The notes under the pieces are model-generated. The model was given only the letters and a program-made list of their open reading frames with translations. It was not told the DNA's origin and did no database searches. DNA of 64,000 nucleotides from Alloascoidea africana (lineage: Eukaryota > Ascomycota > Alloascoideomycetes > Alloascoideales > Alloascoideaceae). Within the stretch, counting starts at the first letter, position 1. Each line of letters starts with the position of its first letter. The stretch is from NCBI GenBank assembly GCA_030581615.1, contig JAKTTT010000043.1:124001-188000 (forward strand). The letters run 5' to 3'. A program made the position numbers and the translations under genes. Below, piece by piece: positions 21,731 to 32,791 of this stretch.

Positions 21731-23105
21731 CTAAACTGGACTACTCCCTTTCACCTGTGGTTTCCCACGGATCAACTCTTTCACTCTAGGATAAGGAATC
21801 TCATAATAAACCGATGCAAAAAGACAAACTGTTGTGATCAAAACAGTCGCAACACCAAAGATAGCCCCAAGTACTCTAAACGTTAAGAACCCAGCTACCT
21901 CGCCAATTTTCGTTGCAGATATGGACATTGTACCTAGAGGGAAAGTCATTGTCCACCACGTCTTGTTGAAAGACGGTTGTCTGAACATGATGCAAGCCAT
22001 AACTGCAATGAAAAGCCAAAAGAGACCGTAAGAAAATAGGACAAGTCCAGCCGCCCATGTTATCACGGAAACAGTGTCAGCGATAGAAGGGGAGAGTGTT
22101 GTCTTGTTCAAAATGTAGTTTGATGCATTGATTCCAAACACAATGATCCCAAAAGATCCTTGCCCCATAGGCCCACACGGCAGAAAAGTTGAAAAAATAA
22201 TTTGCCGAGGTGGAAGACCATGTGTAAACTGTTTCCATAGGTAAATTGCAATTACTGAAAAGGCAAGTGCTTCACCGTTAGCCCAAAGCATGAATGAGAT
22301 GACCATGGTGGGTAATTTTAGGCGCTCGCTGAGATAAGGAGTGATTATAGATCCTGTCGAAGAGGTGACTATAATAGCCACGATCTGAATCAAAATTATA
22401 GCATTCAATTCTTCGTACTTTAGGTTGCCATAGACGAAAATGCAAAAAGTGATTCCCCAACAGGCAACCAAACTAACGAAAACGTTGATTAACCATAAAA
22501 CAAAAACAAGATCACCACCGCCAGTTTTCGGGCCAGTCAGATATGCAACAACGTTTATACAGGAAGAAAACCCCATTGAAAAGCAACCGATAAAGACAAC
22601 CTGTGATGTTGTTTTTATCAAGTTTGTCAACTTTTCTGGATCGCTTAAATGCTGTATGAAAAAACAGAGTGTTGTGAAAACAAGCAAACTGCATGCTATG
22701 ACGAAGAATATTATGCCAATGACCCGAAGCCACAATGCCGGGAACGGGAAGTGGTACAATATATTTGATGAGATTCCAGTTCCCATGACAGAAACGAACC
22801 ATCTATTTGTCCACTGCGATTAGTACCTTCCCATTCGAGCAAGATAAAGGTGATGATACATACATTGGTTGGAACTCATGAATAACAGCTGTCTTAACAG
22901 CTTTGAACAGCGGCAGGCCATTTGAGATTTCACTTTCCTGGTTCATTTTAATAGAGTCATCCGCCGACGGTGTTCTTCTCATCTCTGAGACCCCACGATC
23001 CGTGGTATCGTTTGGACGTGCGCTTCGCTCCTCGTCTTGTTCGTCATATCCCTCATTATAACTGCTCCCTAAAGAGTTATGAACAATTTGGAAGGGACTA
23101 TTCAT
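21731..23105 (-). CDS. SSU1: Sulfite efflux pump Ssu1 (TDT family), two exons
   Basis: Plasma-membrane exporter of sulfite, giving SO2 tolerance and disposing of excess reduced sulfur. Exons 22864-23105 and 21731-22802 with a 61-nt intron, 437 residues. The second exon alone begins at VSVMGTGISSNILY, but the family has about 20 conserved residues before this. Splicing GTATGT (22863) to the AG at 22803-22804 restores VIHEFQP-I-WFVSVMGTG, the expected sequence. Other family marks: the GPMGQGSFGI loop and WWTMTFPLGTMSISATKIGE. Ten hydrophobic segments. Start is the ATG at 23103-23105; upstream in-frame sequence has no ATG. The 80-residue N-terminal tail is acidic and Ser-rich. SSU1 is preferred over malate carriers of the same family by the ISSNILY and FPLGTMS motifs. 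Confidence 0.88.
22803..22863 (-). other. Intron of SSU1
   Basis: 61 nt. Donor GTATGT, branch TACTAAT, acceptor AATAG. An earlier CGCAG lies only six nucleotides after the branch adenosine and must be skipped to keep the conserved frame. Confidence 0.8.
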
Positions 23106-23842
23106 TAGGCGGTTATTTGGTAAAGGTGGAAGGAAAGAGGAAGGGAAGAAAAAAGGCAGAATCAGCAGATTTAAGTCATGTGGCGAAGCAAGGTGGGGCG
23201 CCACGTATTACTGACCAATAGAAAGCGTTCAGCCACAAGCCAGTATAGAAAATTCTGCAACAACGGCCGGAATTACAGCCACACCAGCCATCCGGCCCGC
23301 GTGGGTACTAGCCACGCCACGCGATGGTTTCAAAGGCACTGTGCCACGAATTTTGTTCAGTGGCTCATCCGGGCCGAAGGGGCACACTCCGTAATTTAGT
23401 CTCTCCAAAAAAGTAAACTTCTTACTCGGGAATCATCACAAGTATTCTATGTTTTCATCCACAATCCACATTAATCTGATTTTTTGCTCAGCCCAGCCTA
23501 AAGACGAATAAATGTAAATCTTTATCTCCTTTGTTCCAGGATTGATCTGGTTGATTTTGTGTTTGAGCTATCTGCTTTCAAATAGAAGGAATTGGGTGGG
23601 CAAGGGAGAAAATTAATTATTGTACAAGTGTTTTCAGCCACATTTTTGCGCCACCACCACTTTCCACATGGCCTTAAATGAAACATTTGAGTTTGTAAAA
23701 ATATTCTATTTGTATGTAATGGAATGCATATCTTCGTGTCTCGTATATGATATGAGTGGGATACTAAAATAAAACGAAATCACCAAAGCCGAAAGCCGAA
23801 AACCAGGCAAGTTAGAACCTACAACTTTGATGATAGGAAATC
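23106..23842. promoter_or_regulatory. SSU1 upstream region with TGTGGC cores
   Basis: Contains three copies of the TGTGGC core: about 23178-23184 (plus) and, as GCCACA, about 23231-23237 and 23278-23283. TGTGGC is the core bound by Met31/Met32 in yeast sulfur-gene promoters, which would fit a sulfite pump. GC-rich around 23260-23380. The distal part holds the SFA1 3' flank. Regulation is inferred, not shown. Confidence 0.35.
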
Positions 23843-25003
23843 CTATTGTTCAAACATGTCCACCACGGTTCTAATGCATTCTCCATCATGCATGTATTGG
23901 AAGGCATCGTTAATGTTATCCAGTCCAACTCGGTGTGTTATAAAATCATCAACTTTCAAGATTCCATTCAGATAATCTTGCACCAGGCCTGGCAATTGTG
24001 TTCGGCCTTTTACACCTCCGAAGGCACTCCCCCTCCAGACTCTGCCTGTGACCAATTGGAAAGGACGTGTGGAAATCTCTTGTCCTGCGGCAGCCACCCC
24101 GATGACAATTGATTGACCCCAGCCTTTGTGGCAGGCTTCCAAAGCCTGTCGCATAACGTTGACATTCCCTGTACAGTCAAAAGTGTATTCCAATCCACCG
24201 TCTGAAAGTTCAATCAGTTTATCAACTATGGTTTCTCCCTTTGTCAGTTTGGTCGGGTTAACAAAATCAGTTGCACCGAATTTTAGAGACCAGTCCTTTT
24301 TGTTATCGTTGATATCAACGACTATGATTTGTCTTGCCTTTCTAGCCGCGGCTCCTTGTACCACTGAGAGACCGACACACCCGGCACCAAACACAGCTAC
24401 TGAATCACCCTCTTGCACATTTGCCGTAATAGTGGCTGCTCCATACCCAGTTGTGATTCCACATCCAAGCAGACATGTTCTATCAAAGGACGCTGCTCTG
24501 TCAACTGCAACTATGGAAATATCCGTGACAACAGTATATTGTGAAAACCCAGAAACGCCCATGTAGTGTAGTATATCTTTGCCCTTGCATCTGAATCTCA
24601 CTGTTCCATCAGGCATGAGTCCCTGGCCTTGAGTTGCTCTAATCTTGCCACATAAATTTGTCTTGCCAGACTTGCAAAACTTACACTCTCCGCATTCTGG
24701 AGTGTACAGAGCAATTACATAGTCTCCAACGGCAACGTTTGTTACATCAGGGCCAACCGACTCGACCACACCGGAAGTTTCGTGGCCCAAAAGAACGGGG
24801 AAAGCACCTTCAGGATCCTTCCCTGACAATGTGTAGGCGTCTGTATGACACACCCCAGAGTTTATGACTTTGATTCTGACTTCGTGAGCTCGGGGAGGAA
24901 GAACTTCGATCTCTTCAATGCTTAGAGGCTTTCCTGCTTCCCATGCAATTGCAGCTTTGCACTTTATTGTTTGGCCCTGGGTTGGAAATTCTTCAACAGT
25001 CAT
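23843..25003 (-). CDS. SFA1: S-(hydroxymethyl)glutathione dehydrogenase (class III ADH)
   Basis: Cytosolic NAD-dependent zinc enzyme that oxidises the glutathione-formaldehyde adduct, and reduces GSNO; it also acts on long-chain alcohols. 386 residues. Catalytic zinc ligands lie in [11 protein letters not shown] and LGHETSG. The structural zinc set is [15 protein letters not shown]. The class III signature regions [25 protein letters not shown] and the nucleotide-binding [15 protein letters not shown] are present, as is the SAFGGVKGR segment. Start is the ATG at 25001-25003. A TATAAAA box lies about 70 bp upstream. Neighbouring SSU1 also handles small toxic compounds, but nothing shows co-regulation. 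Confidence 0.96.
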   Translation of the reverse strand: MTVEEFPTQGQTIKCKAAIAWEAGKPLSIEEIEVLPPRAHEVRIKVINSGVCHTDAYTLSGKDPEGAFPVLLGHETSGVVESVGPDVTNVAVGDYVIALYTPECGECKFCKSGKTNLCGKIRATQGQGLMPDGTVRFRCKGKDILHYMGVSGFSQYTVVTDISIVAVDRAASFDRTCLLGCGITTGYGAATITANVQEGDSVAVFGAGCVGLSVVQGAAARKARQIIVVDINDNKKDWSLKFGATDFVNPTKLTKGETIVDKLIELSDGGLEYTFDCTGNVNVMRQALEACHKGWGQSIVIGVAAAGQEISTRPFQLVTGRVWRGSAFGGVKGRTQLPGLVQDYLNGILKVDDFITHRVGLDNINDAFQYMHDGECIRTVVDMFEQ

Positions 25004-25977
25004 TTTTTTTTTGGTTATTTGTTTGTGCTTTGGAAAGTAGTAGAAAGAAAAAGACGATAGTCACGATGGTTTTTATAAGAAAAGCTAATGCTTGCCATCT
25101 TATCTCATGGGAACACTATTATAGGTGGTGATGGGCCAAGCCTGGAAAACAAGTCCTAATCGGGAAATGTGTTGAGAGCGACTAAGAAAAACGGTCTTCA
25201 GCCGCACAAAGTATCTAGACTGAAAAAAGTTTACATTTAAGCAGGATAAGTTGTCCCTTTTGCGGAAAAAATGCTTCTGGATTTGCAGTTCATTTACTCG
25301 TCATTTACTGCTTTCGAACCGTTTTATTATTTCTGTTGGTCTGTATGTAGTGCACATTAAAACCGAGGCTTGTAGAACTTACTATATACCACTGAGAAAA
25401 TACTTACGGATCGCTCAGTAACAACCCATTTTTTCTAAGCCTACAGTCGAAAAAAAAAAAGATTCCCGGGACCGACCTCCTACTCTGCTTTGTCCCGTGG
25501 GATGAAAAATTGTCCTGATTTTCCTGGATCGCAGTGTTGAGTTTCTGATCAATCTTTCTCTCGAACCATCTATTTCTACATTCTTTCTCCGTTGTCAGAT
25601 ATTTCCCGCATTATGAAACCTGTATGATCAAAAATGATTCCTCGAGTCTCTCTTCAAACTCAGTACCAGCAACGAGAATACAATAGCTCTCACTCTCACT
25701 CTCGTTCTAATGATTGCTTATACAGCATTTGACGCTGGTAATAATACCATAAACCTCATGATCTCCGTTCCGATAAAAATAATTGTCCAGCAGACTCAAA
25801 TAGGTGCTCTCGTACAGAGTGTCATTTCTGTAATCTCTCTTCTTTGCGGCCCGTTGGAGTAGATCGTGCCCAAACAATGCAGTTACCCTCACTTCACAGA
25901 GATCCAGTTGGGGTTTTCCTTTTGGACATTTCTGATTTGCACTCTCAAAAAAGTAGCAGGCGATAATAATACCACCG
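25004..25977. other. Divergent intergenic region SFA1 - twin-CX9C gene
   Basis: About 970 bp with promoters for both genes. A minus-strand open stretch (25707-25994) has no ATG and a reasonable amino-acid mix, but I cannot place it in any family or find a convincing splice partner. Confidence 0.4.
25071..25077 (-). promoter_or_regulatory. TATA box of SFA1
   Basis: TATAAAA on the minus strand, 68-74 bp before the SFA1 ATG, followed by an A-rich leader. Confidence 0.5.
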
Positions 25978-26550
25978 ATGGTTTGGCCTTTCACCTCCTC
26001 CTCCTCTTCTTCTTCCTCTACATCATCGTCTCATGTCAGCAATGACGTGATCGATTCACTGGATCCAGCGTTAAGAAAATTCATGGAGAGGGAAGACCCG
26101 GGGACGGCTGTCTTACCATCGGCAGCGCCGCCCGGCCTTTCAGAAACGAATAGCGGTATTGCACCGATAGCGACCAGTGCGTTGAATTCTCCATATTTAC
26201 AAAAGCCGAAATTCAACCTTTTAAACGCTGCACAGACCAACTGTGCGGAGGTCGAAGGTGTGCTAGCGGAGTGTCTACGGAACGGTACGCTTTGGCAGAA
26301 AGGAACCATATGTCATGAAGAATCTTCAAACTATACAGGATGTTTAAAACTACAAAAAATGGCGCTTATGCAATTGGGATATCTCGTTGTGCGGACAGAA
26401 AGAGAACAGGAGCATATCCAGAGTCGGGCAGACGAGCTGTTTTTGAAAAGCTTTCCAAAGGGAAAGTTAGATGATCAGAGTAAGGAAACTTTTATGGATG
26501 ATGTTAAAGCTGAAAGAGAACGGTTGTATGGCGTTAAGGACCTGTTCTAG
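25978..26550 (+). CDS. Twin CX9C (CHCH-type) protein, probable mitochondrial intermembrane space
   Basis: 190 residues. Residues 1-80 are low-complexity (a serine run after MVWPFT, then Pro/Ala-rich). The folded part has Cys89-X9-Cys99 and Cys112-X9-Cys122, an exact twin CX9C pair with a 12-residue turn, followed by a helical charged C-terminus (REQEHIQSRADELF). Twin CX9C proteins are normally imported by Mia40 and oxidised in the intermembrane space, where many assist respiratory-complex or lipid functions. I do not recognise the subfamily; the N-terminal MxWPF-Ser pattern recalls fungal Emi1/DUF3128-like proteins, but the cysteine context does not match what I remember of them. Start is the first ATG in frame. 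Confidence 0.6.
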   Translation: MVWPFTSSSSSSSSTSSSHVSNDVIDSLDPALRKFMEREDPGTAVLPSAAPPGLSETNSGIAPIATSALNSPYLQKPKFNLLNAAQTNCAEVEGVLAECLRNGTLWQKGTICHEESSNYTGCLKLQKMALMQLGYLVVRTEREQEHIQSRADELFLKSFPKGKLDDQSKETFMDDVKAERERLYGVKDLF

Positions 26551-27148
26551 AGAGCTAGGGAGCGAAGCGACAGGAGCTTTTAAAACTAATAGAGCATGAA
26601 TCAGGTATGAACTTGTTTAACGATCACACAATTTTTTCTTTTTTTTGGTCCGGTTTTGCCTAGTATTTTGTTTTTAATCAATCCATCAATTGTATATATG
26701 AAGAAACAGATAGATGGATAAGCCAGTACTCGGGGATAGAGTTTCTGGGTGGGTCCCAAATGTTAACTATTCGTACCAATCTCTGAAAAAAAAAAAACCG
26801 GAAAAATGGCTCATTAAAACTCTAGATTGCTTTCAAAGCTGTGCAATTAGTCATATAATATTGGTGATTTTTTATCTGGCAGCGTATTTGCGATAGTACA
26901 CAATGTCGGCCGAACTGCGATTTGATTCCGACCATCATTAGTTCTGTGTGATAGATACATTTTAGCAGACGCTAACGATCGGCATTTCCAGATCTAGAAG
27001 CGGAAGCGAAAGTATTCTTGAAAGTGGAAGCAGATGCTAAAGGTCCAATAAATATGGCCTAATTGCTACAAGAAGGAGCGATTTCGCTCTTCCCCCTCTG
27101 ATCCCGCACCATTGAACCTCCAATTCTGGATCTTCAACTTTCCCAATA
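26551..27148. other. Intergenic region before the MFS carrier
   Basis: About 600 bp between two plus-strand genes. No gene, tRNA or repeat recognised; it must contain the MFS carrier promoter. Confidence 0.5.
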
Positions 27149-28618
27149 ATGCCACTGGAACAAGAAACATCGGGGATAAATGTGCACCAGAATGGTATTG
27201 CGGGCATACCAGTGAACACAGACACCGCTAAAGAAGGAGGAGAAGGAATGGTAAAATTGACAGTGCTCAATGAAGCTGGTGAGATCCCACTTGAGTCCAG
27301 CTCCCGGTCTCCCACGAATTCGAACGCAAACACAAATGAAAATGCAAATTCAGATGAATCCCGTCTTTTCCTGTTTGACAATGAAATCTCGTCCAGTTTC
27401 CCAGAAGGTGGTTTGAGAGCCTGGATTGTGGTTATTGGATCACACCTTGGACTTATCTCGTGCTTTGGGTTGTTCTGCTCTCTGGGAGCGATAGAGGCCT
27501 ATGTCGAAACACACCAGTTGAAAGATTTGTCTGTTTCACAAGTAGGATGGATTTTCTCCGTGATGCTTTTCATGAGCTATCTCTGTGGAATTTTCGCAGG
27601 ACACATTTTTGATCAATATGGGATCCACAAGCTGTTGATTGCAGGAACAGTGCTCTATGTGTTTTCGCTCATGATGACCAGTATCTGTACGAAATTCTAC
27701 CAGTTTTTGCTTGCGTTTGGTATTGGTGTTGGGGTGGGAACCTGTCTGTTACTGACTCCACTGGTTTCGATCGTCAGTCACTGGTTTCTCGTGAGACGGG
27801 GATACGCAACAGGGTTGGCAACAGCCGGGGGTTCTGTGGGAGGAACCATTTTTCCACTCATGTTGCGGTCGCTTTATCCTAAAGTAGGATATGGATGGGC
27901 AATTCGGATTCTGGCGTTTATAGCGCTAGTGAGTCTTGTACTTGCGGCCCTATTGACCAAAGAACGCCTGCCTCGAGACCGATCACGGCCATTCAAAACG
28001 GTAGTTCGAGATGCAATAGATCTTTCGTCTCTCAAGGACTTAAGATACGGGTACACAGTGATGGGGATTGTGTTTTCCGAGGCCTCGTTGGTGCTGGCGC
28101 TGACCTGGTTGCCATCTTACTCTTTGGCAGTTGGATTTTCACAATCCGCGTCCTACATTTTGGTCACTGTGATGAATGCGACTGCCGTTCCAGTGCGGTT
28201 GACCATTGGGCAGATATCTGACAAGTTTGGCACATTCAACACGATGATTCTGGCAAACCTGCTGCACATTGTTGCGATTGGGCTTGTATGGCTCCCCTTT
28301 GGCTCCTACCGGCCCGCGCTATACGTATTTTCCGTACTGTGTGGTATTACCACTGGGGTTATCTTTTCGCTCATGCCTGTGACATGTGGCGTTGTTTGTC
28401 GGACCGAGGATTTTGGCAAACGGTATGGCACGACGCTGTTTATCAGTGCGATTGCGGTTCTCATCACGATTCCTGTTGGTGGGGCCGTGCTAGGCGGCGG
28501 CAAGACCAAAAGTTACACCAATTTTGTGATTCTGAATGGTGCTCTGATGGTGCTTTCGATCATATTCTTTTGCCTGGCACGGACCAAATGCGTAGGGTTC
28601 AGGATTTGTTCTTTTTAG
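27149..28618 (+). CDS. MFS monocarboxylate-transporter-like carrier (Mch family)
   Basis: 489 residues, 12 predicted membrane segments after an 85-residue Asn/Ser-rich cytosolic head. The PEGGLRAWIVVIGSHLG opening of TM1 is the signature of fungal MCT-type carriers. Also seen: the GIFAGHIFDQYG and SHWFLVRRGYATGLATAGGSVGG loops (TM2-3 and TM4-5) and a conserved Arg/Asp-containing second half (RLTIGQISDKFG). Mch proteins of S. cerevisiae do not carry monocarboxylates; Mch5 imports riboflavin and the others are uncharacterised. The substrate here cannot be read from sequence. The ATG at 27149 is the first in frame. Confidence 0.8.
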   Translation: MPLEQETSGINVHQNGIAGIPVNTDTAKEGGEGMVKLTVLNEAGEIPLESSSRSPTNSNANTNENANSDESRLFLFDNEISSSFPEGGLRAWIVVIGSHLGLISCFGLFCSLGAIEAYVETHQLKDLSVSQVGWIFSVMLFMSYLCGIFAGHIFDQYGIHKLLIAGTVLYVFSLMMTSICTKFYQFLLAFGIGVGVGTCLLLTPLVSIVSHWFLVRRGYATGLATAGGSVGGTIFPLMLRSLYPKVGYGWAIRILAFIALVSLVLAALLTKERLPRDRSRPFKTVVRDAIDLSSLKDLRYGYTVMGIVFSEASLVLALTWLPSYSLAVGFSQSASYILVTVMNATAVPVRLTIGQISDKFGTFNTMILANLLHIVAIGLVWLPFGSYRPALYVFSVLCGITTGVIFSLMPVTCGVVCRTEDFGKRYGTTLFISAIAVLITIPVGGAVLGGGKTKSYTNFVILNGALMVLSIIFFCLARTKCVGFRICSF

Positions 28619-29321
28619 TTCTCACCAAATGATGAGAAAAGGTACATGACAGAGAAGAGAAAAAAAAAAAACTTTAATGCAATGCAAATGATCTTCCCGG
28701 ATGACCCGTCTGCTGCTCAACCAGCTCCAGGTCCAGGATCAACAACAAATGTGGGATTTCTAATTCAAAATCTTGTGCAACATTAAGCGCTGTATGAAGA
28801 CAGGTTAAGGTCTTGAGTTTGCTAGGAAAAGAGCCCATGTACTTACAATTCTACAAAATGGATGCTGGTCTAAAAATGACATGTATGAATGATAATGATG
28901 AATCTTTAAAGACTCGATTAAATTGAAATTGCTTTTGACGAAAAACACAAAGTCTAAATTAACACCTCTTTCTCTCTTTTAAGTAAACAGTAATAATGTG
29001 AACAAAAAGATTGTAGGAGGATCAAAAAGGAAAATGAGGAAATATAATAACCGGGAATAGTTTTTCAATAAACAAGAAAAGAATAACCAATAAAACATGG
29101 GAGGGGGGGTTTGTTTCTCCATTAAAAACAAATAAAATATAAAGGGGTAATAAACAGAAACAAAATAGATTGTCTTTTTTTTTTCGTTCGTCTCTATTTA
29201 TATATCAAGAACCAAAAAAAAAAAAATCCAGAAAGAACCGATGGGAATTATACAGTTGGAAAAAAACATGTTATCCGGTGAAAGGGTTAAATAAAACGGT
29301 TAAAATGCAGTATTAATCAGT
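28619..29321. other. Convergent 3' intergenic region
   Basis: About 700 bp, AT-rich with several A and T runs, between the MFS carrier and the minus-strand wall-protein gene. No gene seen. Confidence 0.6.
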
Positions 29322-29813
29322 TTACAGCAAGAAAGCGGCAGCTGCAACCATACCTGCGAGAGGTGCAACACCAGCAGCGGCCTTAACAGCAGCACCGGTT
29401 GGGACTGTTGGAATAGGTGTGGTGGATGAGGACTTTGGCTTGGGTTCGGTGGCTGGAGTAGTGGGCTTGGTAGTGGGGCTCTCTGGCTCTGGCTTAGGAG
29501 CGGGAGTGGTGGACTTGGGCTTGGTAGTAGGAGTCTCTGGCTCAGGGGCAGGGGTAGTTGGGGTCTCTGGCTTTGGAGCTGGGTCAGTTGGGGTCTGGGG
29601 CTTTGTGATGGTGCATGGGCAGTCGGTGATGGTAATAAGACCAGTGGTAGTGACGGTGATGGTCTTGTTGCCGTGGGTCAGAGTGGTGGGCTCAGGGCAG
29701 TAGGTGGTGTAGGCAGTGACGACCTCGGTGGTGTACACAGTGGTGTTGGCGAACCCGGCGAGAGCAGAGCCTGCAAGGGCGAGAGTAGAGACGGCGGCAA
29801 CGGCGAACTTCAT
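29322..29813 (-). CDS. Small GPI-anchored cell-wall protein, Sed1/Spi1 family
   Basis: Structural mannoprotein attached to wall glucan through a GPI remnant. 163 residues. Signal peptide 1-19 ([19 protein letters not shown]). One Sed1 module at 30-70: [14 protein letters not shown], then TITDCPCTI, with Cys39, Cys65 and Cys67. A Pro/Thr/Lys-rich stalk (about 71-135) with repeats of the type [12 protein letters not shown], suited to O-mannosylation. C-terminal GPI signal: small residues after PTGAA, then a hydrophobic end ([15 protein letters not shown]). Same strand and same module as the large wall-protein gene 3 kb upstream, so the two probably arose by local duplication. Confidence 0.85.
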   Translation of the reverse strand: MKFAVAAVSTLALAGSALAGFANTTVYTTEVVTAYTTYCPEPTTLTHGNKTITVTTTGLITITDCPCTITKPQTPTDPAPKPETPTTPAPEPETPTTKPKSTTPAPKPEPESPTTKPTTPATEPKPKSSSTTPIPTVPTGAAVKAAAGVAPLAGMVAAAAFLL

Positions 29814-32791
29814 TATTAAGAGTATTATTCAGTACGAGAACAAGCGAGGGAAAACGTGTGTAACGGGATGAAGAGAAAGGGAGGACAAGAGCGAGAAGGG
29901 CCACTTTATATAATCTACGAAAAAGACTGACCCCCAGGCATAGAAAACAAAAGAAGCTCCAGGCTTGAAAATCAGAGTTTTCCAACCTAAGCTTTCTGAG
30001 AAGATAGATGGGAAAGAAAAAAAAAATGAGTGTGGAGGGTGCTCGGGTGTTATGCGATGTGCATGTGCATGCAAGCGGGTGCGGCCTTTTGCGGATGGCG
30101 GGTGCTATTTTTAGCCGCGGTTTGCCGGATCAGGAAATATGCCTACCGCATGCGTGTGTGCCTTGCTCTCCCAAGTTCCCCATTTGGAGAAGATCTGGGC
30201 TGCATCCTGCGGACGTTGCTTTTCTGCAGTGAAACGGACATTGCTGGAATGGCTGTTGCGGGCCCAGAAATGTCGCGGACTGGGTTCAAGAACAGAAACA
30301 AGATCCTGGGGGACATTAATTGAGAACAAACGAAGCTTCGGGCCACAACGGCCATCCCAGGGCGCTTCAGTAGGTGATAACAGCTCTATGCTGCTGTCCA
30401 CGATGGATCGCTCAGCGTTGTGTCGATCACGGTGAATCATCTCTGGTCATAGATCGCTGACGCTTCTTCTTATTCAGATGTCCTGCAATAGCTTGGTCAC
30501 AGGGGGAGGTGTAACTACGTAATACCTCAGATCGATGACCATTGTTTCTGGTTGTAGCTAGCGGAAAAACAACCGCGTCGTGGAACAAGCGCCGAATTGA
30601 GTCTGAATCTTTTCCACTATCATCAGAATCTGTCTGTTTTGTCTTACTCTATGTCAACTTTTCCACTCGCATTCATTGTCCGCTGAATGAGAATCCCGAG
30701 CCAGCTGTTTCCACCGACTAGATAGAATAAACGTTGTATCAAGCTGCGCAAGCTCCGACACAGATGTGCTACACAAACCCAAACGCCAAAAAAGAAAAAA
30801 AAACTACTCTCTCAATGTCGTTTTTTTTGACTGCTGACTCATATGACCATAGAACGCTTAAAGTTAATCTTTTGTTTTTTCCTTCCTATTTGGGTCCAAA
30901 ATAAAAATGAAATGAAGGATTCGTGAAGAAACAATAATAGCAACGGGGGTTGGACCCAAAGAGACAATTAGACAAAATTGCTCGAATGACTTGCTTTTTG
31001 GTTGCTCCCTAGCTCAATCTAGCTGGGCCTGTGCCATTGCACCTTGTAGATGTCTGAGACGAAGACTGAGACTGAGCGAAAGATTGAGTGTGGGCGTGAA
31101 CATAGTAATGATGTGTGGTACAAGGTTTCTGAAATTTGGGCCTGAGAGGGCTCAATTGTTTTCCTCCCCTCTTTTCCCAAAAGCCTTTTTCCCACTCCTC
31201 TTTCCGGAGGTTGGTTAACTATTTTCGTCTTTCTCAAAGTTTTCTCATTCCTGATCCGGCATCCCTTTTTTTGTTCTTCAAAGTTTTGGATGCATGGCGT
31301 GGCTTAAAAAAAGTGACAACTCCTAAAACAAAAAGAAAGATCCTAAATAGCTGTCTGATGCTGACAATTTCATTCTTTAATTAATCTTAGCTATTAGTGA
31401 AAATAACTAAATGGAGTAAGAAAGAAATAAACTGAGTGCACTGCTTTTCTAAAAATATATATGGTCAATATAATCTTATCCACCTTCCTGGGATTTCTCT
31501 GTACCAGATACGGCGTCAATTAAGAGCTGAACTAAACAAAAAGAATGCCAATCAATGAACCATTTGTTTGTTTGTTTGTTTCCTTTATTTGTTCTACTCA
31601 ACCGTCATCGTCCTCATAGCGGTGGACCCTCGGTGGGCTGTCATACTGTACATTTATCAGTGACAATTAGAATTAAAACCCATTTTCGACATTACCCGGA
31701 AACGGAGTTGCTTTGAAAAACCTTCTAAAACCGTTATCCATAAACAGTCCTAGAGATACTAGCGCTTTTGTAACCTGGTTCCAGTTCCTGGCTCCTAGGG
31801 AACATTGAAAGACAATGTCCTATTTCCCCCTCGGGCCGTGGAAGATCCCCGAACTTTCTTGGCTTTTCCATAATGTGCTTGCCGGTCACAGATTGCTAAG
31901 ACCGCTGACCAGTCCAGAGCAAAATAATGCACTCCCGGAACAGAACCATTATAGAGTTTTTTCCCTCCACCCTCATCCTCTGAACAACTTGGCCATGCGC
32001 CAAGAAATAGTTGGCCACAACTGTCAAAAAGCAGGAGCACAACACAAGGATCGTTCTCTACACCCAGAAAAAGCACTACATGGTAGGGAATATCTGTATG
32101 AGCTACTGTAGACACACAGGATAAACATAAATTAAGATTGAGGGAAATAACTCCAAATCCAAACTGTACAGGTGTAAGAAGAGAAAAAAGTACAAATCTG
32201 ACTCAGAACCTGAACTAGAATCCAAAAAAAGATCATAGAAATAACACTAAAACTGAAACTAAACCAACCAAAGATTTGAAATCGAAATCGAAATCGAAAT
32301 CGAAATCGAAATCGAAATCGAAATCAACATTGGGATAAAACCAAAAAAGATGAAAAACTCTTGTCAAAAAAAAAATCATTAGCTAGTCAATAAACATAAT
32401 CATGCAAACGAAAGAAACCGTTGCAACAGAAGCAGAAGAAGCAGGATCAGCAAAATAACAAATAAATAAAAGTGTAAAAAAACTCATTAGCAGAGAAGAC
32501 ATGAAAAACACAAGGTATCCGATTTTAGAAGTAATAATAATAGCAATGGTAAATGAAACTCATTCAAATCAGAAAGAGTATAACGGGGATTAACGAATCA
32601 AAAAGGGTTTGAAGAAATGGGTATAGAAATGGCAATAAAGTATTAAGGAAATTGAGAAGAATCAACTTTTCCAAAATTCGAAGAAACTGTAAAAAGAGAA
32701 AAGAGAAGTAAATTGGGAAAACGAAAAACGAAAAACGAAAAATTTAAAATTGGGGGTATATCGAAAATGGGAAAAAAGACAAGTCTCCCGT
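29814..32791. other. Long gene-free interval between two wall-protein genes
   Basis: Almost 3 kb. The right-hand end of this map is the 3' side of the large wall protein and the left-hand end is the promoter of the small one. A region near 30040-30440 and one near 31800-32110 are open on both strands at once, which I take as composition, not genes. A (GAAATC)8 array lies at 32278-32325. Wall-protein genes of this type often have long promoters. Confidence 0.45.
32278..32325. repeat. Hexanucleotide microsatellite (GAAATC)8
   Basis: Eight perfect direct copies of GAAATC with no interruption, in the 3' flank of the large wall-protein gene. Perfect copies imply recent slippage. Confidence 0.95.

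Noticed and set aside
30030-30440. Frames of about 100 codons open on both strands
   Set aside because: Overlapping in several frames, no motifs, adjacent to a wall-protein promoter; compositional.
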